A stretch of DNA of 11,901 nucleotides from Chrysochromulina tobinii (GCA_001275005.1 JWZX01002507.1:1-11901), one strand, 5' to 3'; shown: positions 1-7,139, numbered from the stretch's first letter. A program made the numbers and translations. The notes: generated from the letters alone by a model not told the origin.

Positions 1-210
1 CTCGACAGTGTATATAAACTTGACAGCCTCGACAGAGAAACTCGACAGCTACTCGACAGCTCGACACCCAGGCACATGCAGTCAGCCTTGACAGCCTTGA
101 CAGCTACTCGACAGGAGCTTGACAGGCTCGACAGGCAAGGCCTCGACAGCGCCTCGACAGTCGACTCGACAGCGCCTCGACGGAGCCTCGACAGCTCGAC
201 AGCTCGACAG
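1..210. repeat. Degenerate array of 8-bp CTCGACAG units, often 11 bp apart
   Basis: I count 18 units: 12 exact CTCGACAG, 4 CTTGACAG (19, 87, 96, 118) and 2 other one-base variants (60, 176). Many starts are 11 or 12 bp apart (41 to 52; 96, 107, 118; 142, 153, 165, 176, 187), close to one DNA helical turn. The last three units are abutting or nearly so (187, 195, 203). TATATAAA lies at 11-18, just after the first unit. The array may continue left of the window. No convincing protein is encoded across it. It could be a decayed microsatellite or a cluster of binding sites; the function is unknown. Confidence 0.85.
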
Positions 211-288
211 CCAGGGCTCAAAGCTGCACACGTTGCTCAGTGGACGGAGTCTGAGTCGTAACTCTCGTGGGTGTCTTTCAGGAACAAA

Positions 289-379
289 CTCATGCGGCGG
301 CACGATACTTCCACGACGCCTCGTCTCCTACCACCTCTGACTCGCTCCTGCGTCCGTACTCCTGACGTATCTTGGTGCA
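289..379 (-). repeat. Diverged tandem copy of the 3' end of the neighbouring gene
   Basis: The stretch 289-373 aligns with 392-455, the C-terminal coding end and stop codon of the gene at 393-1459. The shared blocks are the GCGGCGGCACG block with CTTCCACG, then CTCGCTCCTGC, then CTCCTGACG with ATCTT. The left copy carries a net 21 extra bases. On the minus strand it can be read as KIRQE, then, after about 14 residues in the same frame, WKYRAAA and a stop at 290-292. The gene itself ends KMRQE ... WKQRAAA and a stop at 393-395. The two stops are 103 bp apart. This is a local tandem duplication, either decayed or a possible alternative 3' end. Confidence 0.7.
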
Positions 380-392
380 CGGTGCTGCGCGC

Positions 393-1459
393 TCACGCGG
401 CGGCACGTTGCTTCCACGCCTCCTCTCGCTCCTGCTCTATCTCCTGACGCATCTTCTCGTTGAGCCGCTCGCGAATCTCCTTCGCCTTGTCCTGGCTGGC
501 CTTGAGCTCGTTCTTCGGGCGCTGCGCCGCCTTGCGAAAGTGCTCGAGCTCTTTCTGTCGTGCTTCATATTTGAAGATCGCCTTGCGCTCCTTCTCCTGC
601 TCGCGCAGCGCAATCAGCCGCTTGCGCACCGCAATCTGCTCCATCTTGTCGGCCTGGAAGCGACGCTCCTTGGCCGTAGGCTGCCGCTCCGAGCCGTACA
701 CAGGCTCCTGCAGCTGCTCCTGAGGCTGCGGTGGCAGCCCCAGAGGGTAAGAGGAGACCTCCGCCTTCTCCCACAGCTCGTCCAGCTGTGGGGAAGCCGA
801 AGCGCGACCGGCGACGTGCATGTCCGCAAGCGATTGGCCGTTTGGTAACTTACGCCACGCGGCCGGTGGCGGCCGTGACGAGGGCAGCGGCGTCCGCGAG
901 GCAGAAGCCTTGCGCGCAGTCAACCTCGCTGATTCTCGACGCTTAAGCTCCTTTGCGCGGTCCGCCGCATCGCGCTCCGCGTCGCGCGCCGTCATCGCCT
1001 GGAGCGGCTCGACGCTTTGCCCTTGGGGGAGGCGTACCGCGCCGAAGAGCCGGTCAATTGTCCAGAAGATGTGCCACCACGCGCAGTATTGAAGCGGTGG
1101 GCGCCTAGATGAGACGCACGTCGCTCATCCTCATCCCTGGGTGCGTGCCCCTCCTCCTGCTGTTGCGCGTGCTTGACTGGTGTCTGCTGCTGCTGTTGCT
1201 TCAGAACCTCTTTCCGAAGCTCGTCGTCCTGCGGCGCCTTCTTGGCGATGGGACGAGCAAGAACACTGCTTTCACCCCCCGTGGGAAGGGAAAAACTGCT
1301 GCTAATCGTGGACTGCGGCGATGAATTTTCAGCTGGTGATGGGGGCGGTGGTGGCGTCGGCGGCATGTCTAGTGGCGGCGGCGACGGCATGACAGTCGGT
1401 GGGCCGAGCATCGTGCCGAAGAAATTCATGGTCGTCCACAATCGGGTCGTCTCATCCAC
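393..1459 (-). CDS. Unrecognised proline-rich, charged coiled-coil protein (two frames, probable short intron)
   Basis: I do not recognise this family. Two minus-strand frames overlap. The first starts at 1459 (an alternative Met lies at 1429) and gives a proline/serine-rich N-terminus, then a Q-rich and charged region. The second ends at 393 and gives a long Lys/Glu/Arg-rich, probably helical region (for example KERRFQADKMEQIAVRKRL) finishing WKQRAAA. The first frame stops at 992-994. The second is open from about 1124, with its first Met at 995. They can be joined by an intron ending at 1022, for example 1119 to 1022 with donor GTGCGT, giving about 322 residues. Both halves lack stops and have biased, protein-like composition. 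There is no catalytic motif. A cytoskeletal or scaffold role would be a guess. A frameshift or two separate genes remain possible. Confidence 0.55.
1022..1119 (-). other. Candidate 98-nt intron joining the two frames
   Basis: On the minus strand, donor GTGCGT at 1119 resembles the GTGCGC donor of the Hsp70 intron in this window. The acceptor follows a C-run ending AAG at 1022. Joining C with GG makes an Arg codon and puts both frames in register (98 is 2 modulo 3, as required). Donors at 1080 and 1077 with the same acceptor also fit the frame. On the minus strand there is no AG between 1023 and 1104, so acceptor choice is narrow. There is no transcript evidence. Confidence 0.35.
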
Positions 1460-1830
1460 ACAAAAAGTCCCAAATTGCTTCGTTTTTTTACGTAAAGGTC
1501 AGCTCAGCGCAAGTCGGAAGTCCTTAGTGAAGGCGAATTGTGCTGACATGATTGTGTGCTGCATTCCATTCCATTATCAGCAACACCTTCACACCGAACC
1601 CACAGCCACACTCACAGGGTAATATGAATATCCGGGCCATGCCTTGCGTCGGAGCGTCGCAGTAGCACATGTGCCAGCACACGGTCGCCCCCCCCTCGGA
1701 CTAATACGGAACGACACGCCCTCGACCACGACTTAAGGCGTCCGCGCACGAACGTACGGTCGGACGCCGACACGCACCGCCACAACATCGGGGACCGGAC
1801 TCCGGGCACGAAGAGCACAAGCCGAGTGCA
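1460..1830. other. Intergenic region, nothing recognised
   Basis: This 371-bp gap lies between the 5' end of the unrecognised gene (minus) and the stop codon of the ArfGAP gene (minus). It should hold the promoter of the first and the 3' UTR of the second. I see no clear TATA box, polyadenylation signal, RNA gene or long repeat. There is a short CATTCCATTCCATTA run near 1562-1576. The short ORFs here have no recognisable content. Confidence 0.6.
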
Positions 1831-4080
1831 TCAGGCGCCGCTTAGCGAGCGCCGATGAGTGCGGCGGCCAGCCGACAGCCCCCCGAACAGCCGCCGTACG
1901 CTCATCGACGAGCGCCGGCTCGCGGGCGAGGGCGGCGGCGGCAAATCGCTAGCCTGTGGGGTCCTCGCTGTGGACTCGGCTGCGCCCTCAGCTGCGCCCT
2001 CGGCTGCGCCCTCGGCTGCGCCCTCGTCGCCATCGTTCGAGAGTTCTTTGCCCGAGAGCACGCGCTCGAGACGCGTGGCGACGGGGGTGCCCGCGGCGCT
2101 CGTGGCGACGCTCGTGGCGGCGCTTCCGGTGGTCGCTGCGTCGGCCAGCTGGGACGTGGCGGCTGCTTTTGTCGGGATGGGTCCGAGTGTTTCGATGCCG
2201 CTGGCGCGCCCCGGACGATAGCTCGGCGCAGCTGATTTGGTGCGGCGGTGCATGGCTCGGCTGAAGCTGCTGGACACGCCGCCGCCGCCGCCGGTGTGAA
2301 CGGAGCGCTTGTAAGTTGACGAAGTTGACGAGCGCACCATGCCGCCGAAGGAGTTTCGGCTCGACACCGGCGTGACTGGTTCGTCATCTGAGCTCGTCAG
2401 TCCTCGAAGGTTCACGCGCGAGGCTGCGGCGCGTTCCCTCTCCTCGATGGCCCGGAGCAGGAGTACCTCGCAGCTTGCATGACCCGACGCGCGCGCGAGG
2501 GTGAGCGGCGTGTCGCCGTTCGCATCTGCGGCGGTGCAGTCCGCGTTGCGCTTCAGTAGCAGCGCCACGCACAGTTCAGCGCCCGCGGCGCAGGCCACAT
2601 GGCACGGCGTGCGCCCGCTGGGGCCGGGCAGCTCGAGGGAAGCGCCGGCGAGGAGGAGCAGCTCAAGGGAGATCGACGCGTCGTACTGGGCGGCAACGTG
2701 TGTCGCTGCGCCGCCCTCGCCGATCTCCCTCGATCTCCTCGGCCAGATGGGTAGCTCCGCTGCGGGTTCCGCGTCTGAGCTGTACGACGCGCCTCTCGCT
2801 TTGGCCTGCTTCTCCGCTGCGGTTGTGGGCGTCGCAAGGGCGTCAGCGGCGGCGTCGGCGTAGGCGGCGGCGGCGACGTCGATGACGGCAGCAGCGGCGT
2901 CGGCGGCGTCGGCGTCGGCGTTGCCGACGACGACCATTGGTGCGACCATTGGTGCGAGTCCGTCGGCGGTCAGAGGGGCGGCGCTACGGGGTGCTGGCTT
3001 CGCGTCCAGCGCCGCCGTTGATGGGGCGAGTTGGAGGAGCAGGGCGAGCAGCGGCAGGGCCTCGTTGGTCGCAGCCGCGGCGGCGAGGGCGGTAGGGAGC
3101 TGCTCGGCTGGTACGGGGCGCTCGATGCATGCACGCTGTTCATACTTGGCGCGAATCCATGCCTCCTTGACAGCGTGCGCAGACGAGGCCATGGGCACTG
3201 TGAGGCTTGGCAGCGGCGCACGCGCCGCGAGGAGCTCGTTGGCCTCGCGATTGCCAATGGCGGCGAGGGTGCCTGCCATCTCGACGGTCCACGTGTCCAA
3301 CGAGATCGAGCGCACCTTGGAGATATGAACGCCAAGTGAGCGGTGGATTCCCGAGCACTGGATGCACACGAGCGTGCCATAGGGCAGCACCGCCCAGTCC
3401 GGGCTTGTGCTCGCATCGCCGCAGTCGGCGCACACATCGTTGCCCGCTTTCGCTGAGACGTTCCTCAGTATGCTGAGCGCTGCCGCCTTGCCGCCGCCGT
3501 CCTGGGGCGCGCCGGCATCGACCGCAGCAGCATCGGGCGCGCCAGGCCGCCCAGCAGGCACGCTCGATCCGGGTCGGTCGCCCAGCCCGTAGACAGTGGC
3601 CTCGATGGACGAGCGTATGGCCGCGACCCAAAAAGCGATGTCGGCTTCGCTCTCCGTGGCAAGCGTAAGCGTGCGGTATGGTGAGATGAGGTCGAAGCAG
3701 AAGCGACCCTTTGCGTCGGCTTCGAGATTATCGGCCGCGCGCCTGAGCACTGGCTTGACGGTGCAGATGAGCAGGTTGATCTCACGCACGTCGTTGTCGC
3801 CGGACTGGGCCTTCTTTCGATAGTAGAGTGTGCTGCCTTTGATCCAAAAATATCGCCGCTTCCAGGACGAAGTGCCTGTTCCTGGTACCTTGCTCGCCTT
3901 CTTGACGAGCAAAAAGCCTCCCTCGGAGGCGGAAGCAGTCATCCCTCTCCACGAGCAAAAAGCCTCCTTGCTCATCCGGGGCGCTCTCTCGGATCGCCTC
4001 CCCTTTTTCCCACAGAAGACGCCCGCATGGGAGCCCGCCTCCTCACGCACGGCAAGCAAGCTGTGCTTGCTTGCTTGCAC
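1831..4080 (-). CDS. ArfGAP protein with PH domain and ankyrin repeats (ACAP/ASAP-like)
   Basis: This is predicted to speed GTP hydrolysis on Arf GTPases at phosphoinositide-rich membranes, acting in vesicle traffic. From Met at 4080 it is 749 residues. A PH domain spans about 53-162 (GGFLLVKK, WKRRYFWIKGSTLYY, AFWVAAIRSSI). An ArfGAP zinc finger starts near 199, with Cys217, 220, 239 and 242 and the motif IQCSGIHRSLGVH. Arg247 is the expected catalytic arginine. An Ala/Asp-rich linker precedes about two to three ankyrin repeats (about 450-550; GRTPCHVACAAG, GDTPLTLARASG). The tail is Ser-rich and basic. The order PH, ArfGAP, ankyrin matches ACAP/ASAP; no BAR domain is seen. Cys220 to Cys239 are separated by 18 residues against the usual 16. 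Met47 at 3942, just before the PH domain, is an alternative start, because residues 1-46 look unlike any domain. Confidence 0.9.
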   Translation of the reverse strand: MQASKHSLLAVREEAGSHAGVFCGKKGRRSERAPRMSKEAFCSWRGMTASASEGGFLLVKKASKVPGTGTSSWKRRYFWIKGSTLYYRKKAQSGDNDVREINLLICTVKPVLRRAADNLEADAKGRFCFDLISPYRTLTLATESEADIAFWVAAIRSSIEATVYGLGDRPGSSVPAGRPGAPDAAAVDAGAPQDGGGKAAALSILRNVSAKAGNDVCADCGDASTSPDWAVLPYGTLVCIQCSGIHRSLGVHISKVRSISLDTWTVEMAGTLAAIGNREANELLAARAPLPSLTVPMASSAHAVKEAWIRAKYEQRACIERPVPAEQLPTALAAAAATNEALPLLALLLQLAPSTAALDAKPAPRSAAPLTADGLAPMVAPMVVVGNADADAADAAAAVIDVAAAAYADAAADALATPTTAAEKQAKARGASYSSDAEPAAELPIWPRRSREIGEGGAATHVAAQYDASISLELLLLAGASLELPGPSGRTPCHVACAAGAELCVALLLKRNADCTAADANGDTPLTLARASGHASCEVLLLRAIEERERAAASRVNLRGLTSSDDEPVTPVSSRNSFGGMVRSSTSSTYKRSVHTGGGGGVSSSFSRAMHRRTKSAAPSYRPGRASGIETLGPIPTKAAATSQLADAATTGSAATSVATSAAGTPVATRLERVLSGKELSNDGDEGAAEGAAEGAAEGAAESTARTPQASDLPPPPSPASRRSSMSVRRLFGGLSAGRRTHRRSLSGA
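1978..2025 (-). repeat. Four 12-bp tandem units in the ArfGAP tail
   Basis: The 12-mer GGCTGCGCCCTC is repeated four times with one mismatch (A at 1990). On the minus strand it encodes four Gly-Ala-Ala-Glu units in the low-complexity C-terminal tail. The length is a multiple of three, so copy-number change keeps the reading frame. Confidence 0.9.
3905..3967. repeat. 17-bp direct repeat at the ArfGAP N-terminus
   Basis: ACGAGCAAAAAGCCTCC occurs exactly at 3905-3921 and 3951-3967. The offset of 46 bp is not a multiple of three, so the two copies are read in different frames (one within GGFLLVKKAS, the other within SKEAFCSW). This weakens the case that the upstream copy is coding and favours the start at Met47 (3942). 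Confidence 0.85.
4052..4074. repeat. Perfect 10-bp inverted repeat with 3-nt loop
   Basis: GCAAGCAAGC (4052-4061), loop TGT, GCTTGCTTGC (4065-4074) forms a perfect hairpin. It sits at the very start of the longest ArfGAP ORF. If translation begins at Met47 it would lie in the 5' leader or promoter. No function can be assigned. Confidence 0.8.
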
Positions 4081-4318
4081 GCACGGCGTGGGAACCCCTC
4101 ACAATGAGAAAGGAGGGGCTGCTCCCGGGGTATCTCGTCACCCTATGCTCGAGAGCTCGACTGTCGACTCTGCAGTGTGCAGACGTCTACATAGTATAGG
4201 TTCACTGCGGAAAGGGTAACATGTCGTCCGCCCATCCTACTCTAGACTGTATGCGGCTATCGCTATGGCGTTTTTGAAAGGTGGTGCCTTGCAGCGAGAC
4301 GCCGTAGTCGAGAGCGTT
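4081..4318. other. Intergenic region between sulfotransferase 3' end and ArfGAP 5' end
   Basis: This 238-bp gap should hold the ArfGAP promoter and the sulfotransferase 3' flank. It contains the shared 23-bp element (4099-4121), a minus-strand TCGACAG (4161-4167) matching the motif of the array at the left edge, and a short CTGCA/TGCAG inverted repeat near 4170. No clear TATA box or polyadenylation signal was found. Confidence 0.6.
4099..4121 (+). promoter_or_regulatory. Copy A of a 23-bp shared upstream element
   Basis: The core TCACAATGAGAAA followed by a G-rich GAGGGGCTG block matches 6760-6782 (other strand) at 22 of 23 bases, and further similarity (GGAA, CCCC) lies to its left. It sits 18 bp upstream of the longest ArfGAP start, on the opposite strand to that gene. 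CTCACAATGAG within it is an inverted repeat. It may be a regulatory site or a remnant of a dispersed repeat. Confidence 0.6.
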
Positions 4319-5866
4319 TTAGAGTTTTTGAGTTTTTTGAGTTTTGTCGTGGGGTTTCCATGGGAGTTGGTTTCGGGCAGGGGAGTGTTCCTTTAAGCGT
4401 CGCCTGCTCCGTCGGCGTCGCCTCGCGACATCCCAGAGCGAGGGTCCAACACGAATGCCGTCGGCGAGCGCCTCTTCAAAGTAGCTCAGCCCATAGCGCT
4501 CGCAGTGCACACGGTAGCTGTGGTCGTACCCGGCGGCCACACGCCAGTGCGCGAGCCCGGCGGCCAGTTTGGACTCATTCAGGAGCATCCCCCGCAGCAA
4601 GCGCTTGCGCTGCACTGCGCTCAGGTGCCCATCATCGAGCTCGCGCCGATGGCGCGACAGGTCAAACTTGGATGCGTCCTTGGTAAGGGCCTCGATACGC
4701 TCCTCGTCCTGCCGAGAGCTGCCTCCCAGCCGAGCCCCATGGACAGTGCTGCCGCCACGACCGCCGCCGCCAGCACTGCGATTCTCGCTGCTACTCGGCG
4801 ACCTGCGAGTGTCCAGCCAGCGCTCATGCGCTACCGTGAGGAACCGGAAGAGCGCATGCGTGCTGCCGTCGAAGTCACGTTCGGTCGCTTCCATCCGAAG
4901 TGTGAAGACGCGCACGTGCCGGCGCGTCGCGTTGAACACCTCCGCCTGCTGCACGATCTGGTCGTGAATGGAGCGCCGGCACTCAAGGCGGAGCCCGGTA
5001 CGCGTGTCCGCCTGTCGCAGCACTGCCTGCCAAGGCAGGCCCGCCGTGGGACCTCGTCGCACCAAGTCCTCTGGCCGTGGGGTACGCAGCCACGCCTCCG
5101 TCGATACCAAGTGATACTGGTACGCCGAGATGCACGTCTCGAGCGGCTCGCGCACGATATGCACCAACGGCGCAAGGAGCATCGTGGGTGCGCCCTGCGG
5201 ATCATCCCAATAGCGACGGAGCTTGGGTAACGCCAAGTGTTCATCCACGCACACGCCCGCCTCGCGCCGGGCGAGCGCCGGGCACTGCTCCCACGAAGGC
5301 TTGTAGAAGTGGACGCGGCTCTTGGCCGCATACATGGCAAGCAGCCGCTCGAGCAGCACGGTGCCCGTCTTGTGGTGCGAGCCGCCCAGCACCAGCCCCG
5401 CTTGGCCCACCTCACACAAAGCGCACGCGCCGCTCGGAACTTCGGCGCGCCACGCCGCGCCGCGACGGCGTGTGTCCATCACGGCGCCCAACACGCTGCC
5501 GCCAGCACCGCCGCCGCCGCCTGCTGCATCCTCCGCTGCCGCCGAGGTGGTGCGCTGCAGATCGGCAGCCCACACAGTGCCTTGGACGGCCTCGCACAGA
5601 GCCGGCCAATTCCTCAAGCGTACGCAGAGCGAGTTCGGCGCTCGCTTCGCTACTGGTGGCAGCGGCAGGGCACCAGGCACGGCGCCGCCGCTGCTCGGCA
5701 CGTGCAGGCCGAGGAACGCGCGCATCCTCGCGAGAGTGCGTGCAGTGTCATACAGAAGATCCTCGTAATGAAGTGCCAGCCGAGGCTCTGAACTTACGAC
5801 AGCATCTAGCGAAGGCACGTCGTGGCCAATCGAGGCGTTCTTGCGCACGCCCGAGCTGACTGCTGC

Positions 5867-5914
<48 letters not shown>

Positions 5915-6747
5915 CGCCGCCGCCGCCACCGCCGCTGCTGCTCGCGGCAGCCGCCAGCCAGCTGCCCGACCACCTCCCGCGCGCTGCACTCAAGCGCGGC
6001 GTGTGCGCTCCGTCCTGCTTCGAGTTGTTTCGTCAACTCGTCGATGGGCATCGTCAGCGCGCCGGCGTCGCCGAGACGCAGGCCGCCGCCGAGACGCAGG
6101 CCGCCGCCATGACGGTGCAGCTGCCGCGCATGGCACGAGACGGCATGCTTGAGCCGATTGCGCCGCGTGAGCGTGATCAGCCGCAAAGGCAGCGCCAAGC
6201 CCGTTCGGCCGCTGCCGCTGGGCATTCGGATGCCGTGGTTGAGCGTACGCAGCGCCTGCGGCGAGATGGCGAGACCGACCGCGGCTGCTCCGGCGAGCGT
6301 GGCATTCGGCGCACGCCCACGCCGAGCGGGTTTCGTGATCGACTCGAGCCACCTGTGTGCCGACTCGCGGACGTGCTTGTGCGCCTCTGCGCCCGTCTCC
6401 TGCGCAACCTCGACGTGTGCTCCCAATGCACGTAGCATGCGCACGAGCCACGCCTCGCCCACGTGCAACTCGTGCAACAGCAAGAACGGTATTAGTGGCG
6501 CGCCACCAAGTGTCGGCGTCGCTCGTGCAGGTGCGTTGGGCAGCCAGCGCAGCTGCAGCTGAGCGAGCTGCGGGCACGTCAGATGGCGCAGGAGCGCCGC
6601 CTCGCTCGTGTAGGTGTCAACGTCCCGCTCATCCAGCGGCGGCAGCAGCGGTGGAGGCTCCTCATTGGACGAGCCTCCAAACAGCAGCGCGAGCAGCACG
6701 CCTCCACACAGCAACGCCAATAGCGTCACCGCTTCCTCTGGCCGCAT
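4319..6747 (-). CDS. Membrane-anchored protein with two sulfotransferase domains, frame split at a CAG tract
   Basis: This is a likely PAPS-dependent sulfotransferase of the Golgi type. The first frame (6747 down to about 5974) has a signal anchor at residues 7-25, a loop-like segment HELHVGEAWLVRML (92-105) and TRRNRLKHAVS (194-204), which resembles the 3'-phosphate site of Stf0-type enzymes. The domain finishes in the other frame with LHYEDL (5756-5773) and FLGL. A second domain follows, with HHKTGT (5360-5377) as the 5'-phosphosulfate loop and VHIVREP ... YQYH (5111-5164) as the 3'-phosphate site. The frame switch falls in the triplet tract 5860-5940. Introns 5973-5840 or 5989-5856 (134 nt each) would restore frame and give about 764 residues. 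The first domain's loop lacks the usual Ser/Thr and may be inactive. The substrate is unknown. Two separate genes or a frameshift remain possible. Confidence 0.75.
5860..5940 (-). repeat. CAG/CAA triplet tract followed by GC-rich triplets
   Basis: 5860-5913 holds 18 triplets, CTG with TTG at 5869 and 5887 (CAG/CAA on the gene strand). It is followed by CCG/CCA-type triplets to about 5933 and three more CTG. It reads as polyGln in the upstream sulfotransferase frame and polyAla in the downstream frame. The coding frame of the conserved domain changes here. Such tracts vary in length, and this one could be a polymorphic site, an assembly fault or intronic sequence just before a splice acceptor. 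Confidence 0.9.
6070..6105 (-). repeat. Exact 18-bp tandem duplication in the sulfotransferase
   Basis: Two perfect copies of an 18-mer (starting GCCGAGACGCAGG) lie at 6070-6087 and 6088-6105. On the gene strand they encode GGGLRL twice, in the loop after the TRRNRLKHAVS motif. The duplication keeps the frame and is probably recent. Confidence 0.9.
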
Positions 6748-6777
6748 TTAGATTGGACCCAGCCCCTCTTTTCTCAT
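6748..6777 (-). other. Nine-codon upstream ORF abutting the sulfotransferase start
   Basis: An ATG at 6777-6775 begins MRKEGLGPI and stops with TAA at 6750-6748; the next three bases are the sulfotransferase ATG (TAAATG). If the transcript includes it, this layout would favour control by termination and reinitiation. The ATG lies inside the 23-bp shared element. The transcript start is unknown. Confidence 0.45.
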
Positions 6778-6782
6778 TGTGA
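6760..6782 (-). promoter_or_regulatory. Copy B of the 23-bp shared upstream element
   Basis: This matches copy A at 4099-4121 at 22 of 23 bases. It ends 12 bp before the sulfotransferase ATG and is oriented with that gene. Similarity continues upstream (CCCC, GGAA) with 2-bp gaps. It may be a regulatory or leader element, or the end of a dispersed repeat. Confidence 0.6.
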
Positions 6783-7139
6783 ATGGGGTATTCCACCCCG
6801 GCCGACTCCATTTTTGGTACATGTAGTCAAGACGCCCAAACCATCCTCACTGCCGCGAGCTCGCGCATGCTCCGCGCCTCCGAATGGAGTCAGTAAGGTG
6901 TGTGTTACAGTAAATTCTGGGCAGTAAAGCAGTAATAACAGTGCCGAAGCACCTGTTGTCGCGAGTGTCGCGTTGCGTCACATCTTCGCGACAACATGTG
7001 TCAATCCTGAGGCATTGGTCGTGTTCGTAACACTGTCACATCCCTATCAGAGCCCAACCGAGCACTGTGAAGCACAGCATCCGGCGACGCCTGTACAGCG
7101 ACGTGGCAAGGACATTTCTGCGTCTTCGGGACGATCAAG
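6783..7139. promoter_or_regulatory. Head-to-head intergenic region of sulfotransferase and Hsp70
   Basis: The two genes diverge from here, so this stretch should hold both promoters. Four CAGTAA hexamers lie within 45 bp at 6891, 6908, 6922 and 6930. An inverted CCAAT (ATTGG) lies at 7014-7018. I looked for alternating GAA/TTC heat-shock elements with 5-bp spacing and found none convincing. There is no TATA box close to either start. The promoter role is inferred from position only. Confidence 0.45.

Noticed and set aside
1-210. CRISPR array
   Set aside because: Units are only 8 bp with spacers of 0 to about 19 bp of variable length, and the window is eukaryotic; this does not fit a CRISPR repeat-spacer structure.
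372-848. 158-codon leucine-rich plus-strand ORF
   Set aside because: It is the complement of the Lys/Glu/Arg-rich helical segment of the minus-strand gene; its Leu/Arg-only composition is what such a complement gives.
5792-5797. Consensus splice donor GTAAGT on the minus strand
   Set aside because: It lies just before the conserved LHYEDL of the first sulfotransferase domain, and the coding frame continues through it, so use as a donor would destroy the domain.
4505-5859. Long plus-strand ORFs opposite the sulfotransferase
   Set aside because: They are antisense to clear sulfotransferase motifs (HHKTGT, VHIVREP) and show no domain of their own.
6781-6793. GAA and TTC triplets as a heat-shock element
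   Set aside because: The triplets are 10 bp apart with no unit between and no third unit, so the nGAAnnTTCnnGAAn pattern is not met.
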